From NCBI GenBank assembly GCA_910577445.1, contig CAJTMZ010000001.1:103950-148597 (forward strand): a stretch of DNA of 44,648 nt, written 5' to 3'. Under the pieces are notes generated by a model. The model did not search any database. It saw only the letters and a list, made by a program, of their open reading frames with translations, and was not told where the DNA came from. The translations under genes were made by a program, and so were the position numbers. This stretch comes from an uncultured Lachnospiraceae bacterium (GTDB taxonomy: Bacteria > Bacillota > Clostridia > Lachnospirales > Lachnospiraceae). Each line of letters opens with the position of its first letter. Within the stretch, counting starts at the first letter, position 1. This document shows, one piece after another, positions 41,765 to 44,648 of this stretch.

Positions 41765-42418
41765 TCACGAGTAAATAAATTCATTGATAAACACTTCATC
41801 CGCCAGAAATTCTTCCCCTTTGGCATCCATTTTTCCCTTAAGTTCCAATATGGATTCTTTCCTGATATCCGAAAAAGCTCCTTCCTTTTCCGTGACTTCC
41901 TCTCCGGCATTTTTCACGGTTTTAATCTGGAAATCAGTATTCTCCGTAAAATAAACGGTAATCAGTTCCTCTCCCCCAGAGCCTTCTCCTACCATAATAA
42001 CGGCTGTTTCCCCACCTCCTTCATATTCCTCTGTAAAAATTTTACTGACCACCACAAAGTTATCCTTTTCATTGATTTCCTTCACCACGCCTTCAAAGGA
42101 GTCCTCCGCCTGACTTTCTCCACTGCTGCCGCTTTCATTTTCGTCCCCTCCCCCGACATCGTTTTCATCATTCCCACTGGCATTATTTTCATCATTTCCC
42201 TCTGCGTTGTTTTCGCCATTCCCCTCGGCGCTGTTTTCGTCATTCTCACTGGTGTTGTTTTCAGCTTCCTCCTTATTTTCGTCCTCTTCAAAACTGTCGT
42301 CATCCTGCACCGGCGTAACGATACCTTCAGTCTCTACCAATTGTTCCTTTTGACCTCCGCATCCTGTTACTGAAATCAGGCAAACGGCAATCCATAGGGC
42401 TGCTTTTTTTCTTTTCAT
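41765..42418 (-). CDS. Small lipoprotein with an eight-residue Asn/Glu/Gly repeat
   Basis: 217 residues, first gene of the operon. Lipobox ISVTGC (Cys20), then an acidic linker with six eight-residue repeats (residues 53-100), then a ~110-residue globular domain starting DSFEGVVKEINEKDNFVVVSKIF and ending LADEVFINEFIYS, whose beta-rich pattern (a turn around VYFTENTDFQIKTV) resembles small OB- or DUF5666-like domains; I do not assign it. AAGGAGG lies 11 bases before the ATG. The binding-protein gene follows after 17 bases. Probably surface exposed and anchored by the flexible repeat stalk. Confidence 0.75.
   Translation of the reverse strand: MKRKKAALWIAVCLISVTGCGGQKEQLVETEGIVTPVQDDDSFEEDENKEEAENNTSENDENSAEGNGENNAEGNDENNASGNDENDVGGGDENESGSSGESQAEDSFEGVVKEINEKDNFVVVSKIFTEEYEGGGETAVIMVGEGSGGEELITVYFTENTDFQIKTVKNAGEEVTEKEGAFSDIRKESILELKGKMDAKGEEFLADEVFINEFIYS
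42119..42262 (-). repeat. Six tandem 24-base repeats encoding an acidic stalk
   Basis: In frame units ENNTSEND, ENSAEGNG, ENNAEGND, ENNASGND, ENDVGGGD, ENESGSSG. The inner units are close copies at DNA level, so slippage could change the copy number between strains. Confidence 0.75.
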
Positions 42419-42482
42419 TACTATTCACTCCTCCTTTTTACTTCTAAACCGGACGGATATTGTTTCGTCCTCTGTTTTCTGT

Positions 42483-42589
42483 AATATAGCAGGCAAATCT
42501 CTAAAATGTCTCTAAAAACAAATTCATGTAATAAAAAAATTAATCTTGGAGATAATTTAGAGATTTTTTTTAGAAATTTATGATAGAAT
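42483..42589. promoter_or_regulatory. Divergent promoter region with direct repeats at both -35 positions
   Basis: For the lipoprotein operon (-): TATATT (-10, plus coordinates 42483-42488) preceded by two copies of TTTTAGAGA 11 bases apart (42498-42506 and 42509-42517) covering the -35 region, which has no consensus hexamer. For the two-component genes (+): TAGAAT (42584-42589) preceded by TTTAGAGA (42556-42563) and TTTAGAAA (42569-42576). Tandem repeats one helical turn apart over a poor -35 are the usual site of OmpR-family activators. The rest of 42419-42664 has no gene. Confidence 0.6.
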
Positions 42590-42664
42590 ACTATAAAAAT
42601 GACTGAACGATAACTTACATGCCAGGGCTAAAAAAGCAGGCTTTTGGCAGCACGGGAGATTTAT

Positions 42665-43348
42665 ATGAGAATTTTACTTGCAGAAGACGACAAAGAATTA
42701 AATCAGACCCTTACAATTTCACTGGAACTGGAAGGCTTCACCGTCGATTCCTGCTATGACGGCGAAGAAGCTCTTTTTTATGGAGAGCAAAATATCTATG
42801 ATGTGATTCTTCTTGACAGAATGCTTCCCCATATGGAAGGAACTTTAGTTCTCACTAATCTTAGAAAAAAGAAAATTACCACACCGGTTATTCTCATAAC
42901 CGCTCTCGGCACTCTTTCCGATAAAGTGACGGGTCTGGATTTGGGAGCCGACGATTATCTGGTAAAGCCTTTTGCCTTAGAGGAACTTCTTGCCAGAATC
43001 CGCTGCGTTACCAGACGTCCCTCGGCATTAAATAATAACGGCGATATTCTTCCTGTCTCCGACGTTATCTGGCACATGAACGAAGACCGTCTGGAAGGCC
43101 CCGCCGGAAGTTTTACGCTCTCCAAACGGGAAGCCTCCCTTATGGAAACATTTCTGCGCAGAAAAGGCCAGACTCTGTCAAGAAATCTTCTCCTTCTTAA
43201 AGTGTGGGGTCCGGACAGCGATGTGGAGGAAGGAAATCTGGATAACTATATTCATTTTCTCAGAAGACGCCTTAAAGGCACCGGAAGCATTCTGCAGATT
43301 AAAACCATACGGGGAATCGGTTACTGTTTACAGGACTCTCCGGAATAG
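42665..43348 (+). CDS. OmpR-family response regulator
   Basis: 227 residues. Receiver domain with Glu7-Asp8-Asp9, phosphoacceptor Asp51 (VILLDRMLP), and KPFALEELLARI; winged-helix output domain ending IKTIRGIGYCLQD. The start at 42665 follows GGGAG by six bases; a start seven codons upstream lacks a ribosome binding site. Transcribed away from the lipoprotein/permease operon and followed after eight bases by its kinase. It is the obvious candidate to bind the TTTTAGAGA repeats in the shared promoter region. Confidence 0.92.
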   Translation: MRILLAEDDKELNQTLTISLELEGFTVDSCYDGEEALFYGEQNIYDVILLDRMLPHMEGTLVLTNLRKKKITTPVILITALGTLSDKVTGLDLGADDYLVKPFALEELLARIRCVTRRPSALNNNGDILPVSDVIWHMNEDRLEGPAGSFTLSKREASLMETFLRRKGQTLSRNLLLLKVWGPDSDVEEGNLDNYIHFLRRRLKGTGSILQIKTIRGIGYCLQDSPE

Positions 43349-43356
43349 AGGCTGCC

Positions 43357-44648
43357 ATGTATAAAAAAGTACATTTACAGTTAACGCTCCTTTTCACGGG
43401 AATTGCCGCCGCCATTATGATTATCATGTCCCTGTGTTATCTCTATGTATCAGAGAGCGGACTTTACAGAAATCAGTACAATTCCTTTAAAAACGATATG
43501 AATACCATTGCCACCAATCTGGAGCAGATGTCCGTTATTTCCATGCAATGGCTCTCCAAAATGGAGGCGCAGGGAAGCTATACCTTTTTTGTCCTGGATA
43601 ACGGCGCCCCTTTTCTTTACAACCAGCTTACGAAAGCCGCCGATTCTCAAAAATATATTATTATGGAAGAATGTCTGGACGCCTATTATAATACGTTTTC
43701 CTTTTCCGAGGCGGGCGTTATAGCTTCCCCTTTCCTTTCCTATCATGTGGAGTATCAGTTTATTTCACCTTCCACAAAAGAAAAATATTTTGGCAGTGTT
43801 ATTTCCATAGAAAAAGGAAACTCCCTGCTGCAGATAATCGTCTTTTCACCGATGAAATTTCTGGAAAAGCAGATTTCCGGACAGCGTTACCGGTTTATCC
43901 TGATTGACCTGACCGCTATCCTTCTTCTTGCCGTTTTTTCCTGGTTTTTTACCGGAAAGCTTCTTCATCCTATCCTGGAAAGCCAGCAAAGACAGGCCCG
44001 CTTTATATCCTCCGCTTCCCATGAGCTTCGCACGCCTCTGGCAATCATTATGTCCTCTCTGGACTGCTGCCAGAATTCGAAGACGGAGAATCCCCAAAGA
44101 TTTTTAAAAACAATCAGGCAGGAAAGCGTCCGTATGTCCTCCTTAATCAACGACATGCTTGTCTTGTCCGAGTCAGACCAGCATCTTCCTGTCCGGAAAA
44201 AGCCCGTGGAACTGGACACCTTACTCATTAACTCTTATGAAGCTTTTGAATATCTGGCAAAGGAAAAAGAAATCGCGCTTTCCGTTAACCTGCCGGAAGA
44301 TATGCTTCCTCCCTGTTCCTGCGACCCCGACCGTATCAGCCAGGTAATTTCCATATTGATTCATAACGCCATCAGCTATACACCAAAGATGGGAAAAATA
44401 GATTTGTCTCTTTCTTATGACAAAAAATGCTTTTTTCTTTCCGTAAAAGATAACGGAATCGGAATTTCCGACGAGGATAAGAAAAAAATATTCGACAGAT
44501 TTTACAGAGCGGAAAAAGCCCGTAACACTAAAGGACACTTCGGACTCGGTCTGTCAATCGCTTATGAGATTGCAGCCTCCCATAACGGAAGTATTTCCGT
44601 TAAAGACGCTTTTCCCAAAGGGACTGAATTTGTGGTTGTTTTACCGGA
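43357..44648 (+). CDS. Sensor histidine kinase (3' end beyond window)
   Basis: 430 codons visible with no stop before the window end; probably only a few residues are missing. Two membrane helices (9-31 and 179-199) enclose an ~145-residue extracellular sensor domain. Cytoplasmic part: His222 in ISSASHELRTPLAII, N box QVISILIHNAISY, G1 KDNGIGI, F box FDRFYR and G2 GLGLSIAYEI, so a typical HPK with an active-looking ATPase. The sensor domain has no family I recognise. It may read the state of the lipoproteins encoded divergently. Confidence 0.9.
   Translation, partial: MYKKVHLQLTLLFTGIAAAIMIIMSLCYLYVSESGLYRNQYNSFKNDMNTIATNLEQMSVISMQWLSKMEAQGSYTFFVLDNGAPFLYNQLTKAADSQKYIIMEECLDAYYNTFSFSEAGVIASPFLSYHVEYQFISPSTKEKYFGSVISIEKGNSLLQIIVFSPMKFLEKQISGQRYRFILIDLTAILLLAVFSWFFTGKLLHPILESQQRQARFISSASHELRTPLAIIMSSLDCCQNSKTENPQRFLKTIRQESVRMSSLINDMLVLSESDQHLPVRKKPVELDTLLINSYEAFEYLAKEKEIALSVNLPEDMLPPCSCDPDRISQVISILIHNAISYTPKMGKIDLSLSYDKKCFFLSVKDNGIGISDEDKKKIFDRFYRAEKARNTKGHFGLGLSIAYEIAASHNGSISVKDAFPKGTEFVVVLP

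Noticed and set aside
42119..42262. Possible CRISPR-like repeat
   Set aside because: The repeats are contiguous, in frame and encode a protein stalk; there are no spacers and no cas genes in the window.

Overview
The window looks like a chromosomal segment of an anaerobic Firmicute, most likely family Lachnospiraceae (Clostridia). The grounds are strong AGGAGG-type ribosome binding sites, dense short-gap operons, sigma-A promoters, a BceRS-BceAB module, a clostridial RlmD, YhaM and a sporulation-type D,D-carboxypeptidase. No taxonomic search was possible, so this is an inference from gene content and style.

Layout. 1-1.7 kb: the end of a membrane glycosyltransferase-like gene, a HAD phosphatase and a beta-carbonic anhydrase (+). 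1.8-8.1 kb (-): a tyrosine phosphatase, a GNAT acetyltransferase, a BceRS-like two-component system and a BceAB-like peptide-antibiotic ABC transporter. 8.1-15.4 kb: an AT-rich accessory island. It holds two unknown small genes with their own consensus promoter, an EVE-domain McrB plus McrC restriction system, a degenerate zinc-ribbon ORF, a RhuM/serine-recombinase chimera with an HTH partner and a striking twin operator, and over 1 kb of decayed genes. The island abuts the 3' end of rlmD, whose C-terminal extension has been lost by frameshift; a second decayed RlmD-like tail followed by a terminator lies further on. 15.4-19.5 kb (-): RlmD, YhaM, an HtrA-like protein that has lost its catalytic triad, and tRNA-Pro(CGG). 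19.6-29.4 kb (-): a ten-gene Mrp/Mbh-type antiporter operon with four large antiporter-like subunits and no redox module in view, preceded by thioredoxin. 29.5-35.7 kb: TrmB, a D,D-carboxypeptidase, a DEDDh exonuclease, an ABC exporter and an MFS transporter. 36.0-44.6 kb: a lipoprotein, a propeller/solute-binding-protein fusion, two sugar-type permeases and an HlyD-like adaptor (-), divergent from an OmpR-type two-component system (+) whose kinase runs off the window.

How they work together. The BceRS-BceAB set is a self-contained antimicrobial-peptide sensing and resistance unit. The Mrp/Mbh-like operon should couple Na+ and H+ movement across the membrane. The last cluster is the best candidate for an undescribed system: direct repeats at both divergent promoters suggest that the two-component system controls an envelope machine built from an importer-like core without its own ATPase, an unusual sensor-like binding lipoprotein and an HlyD adaptor.
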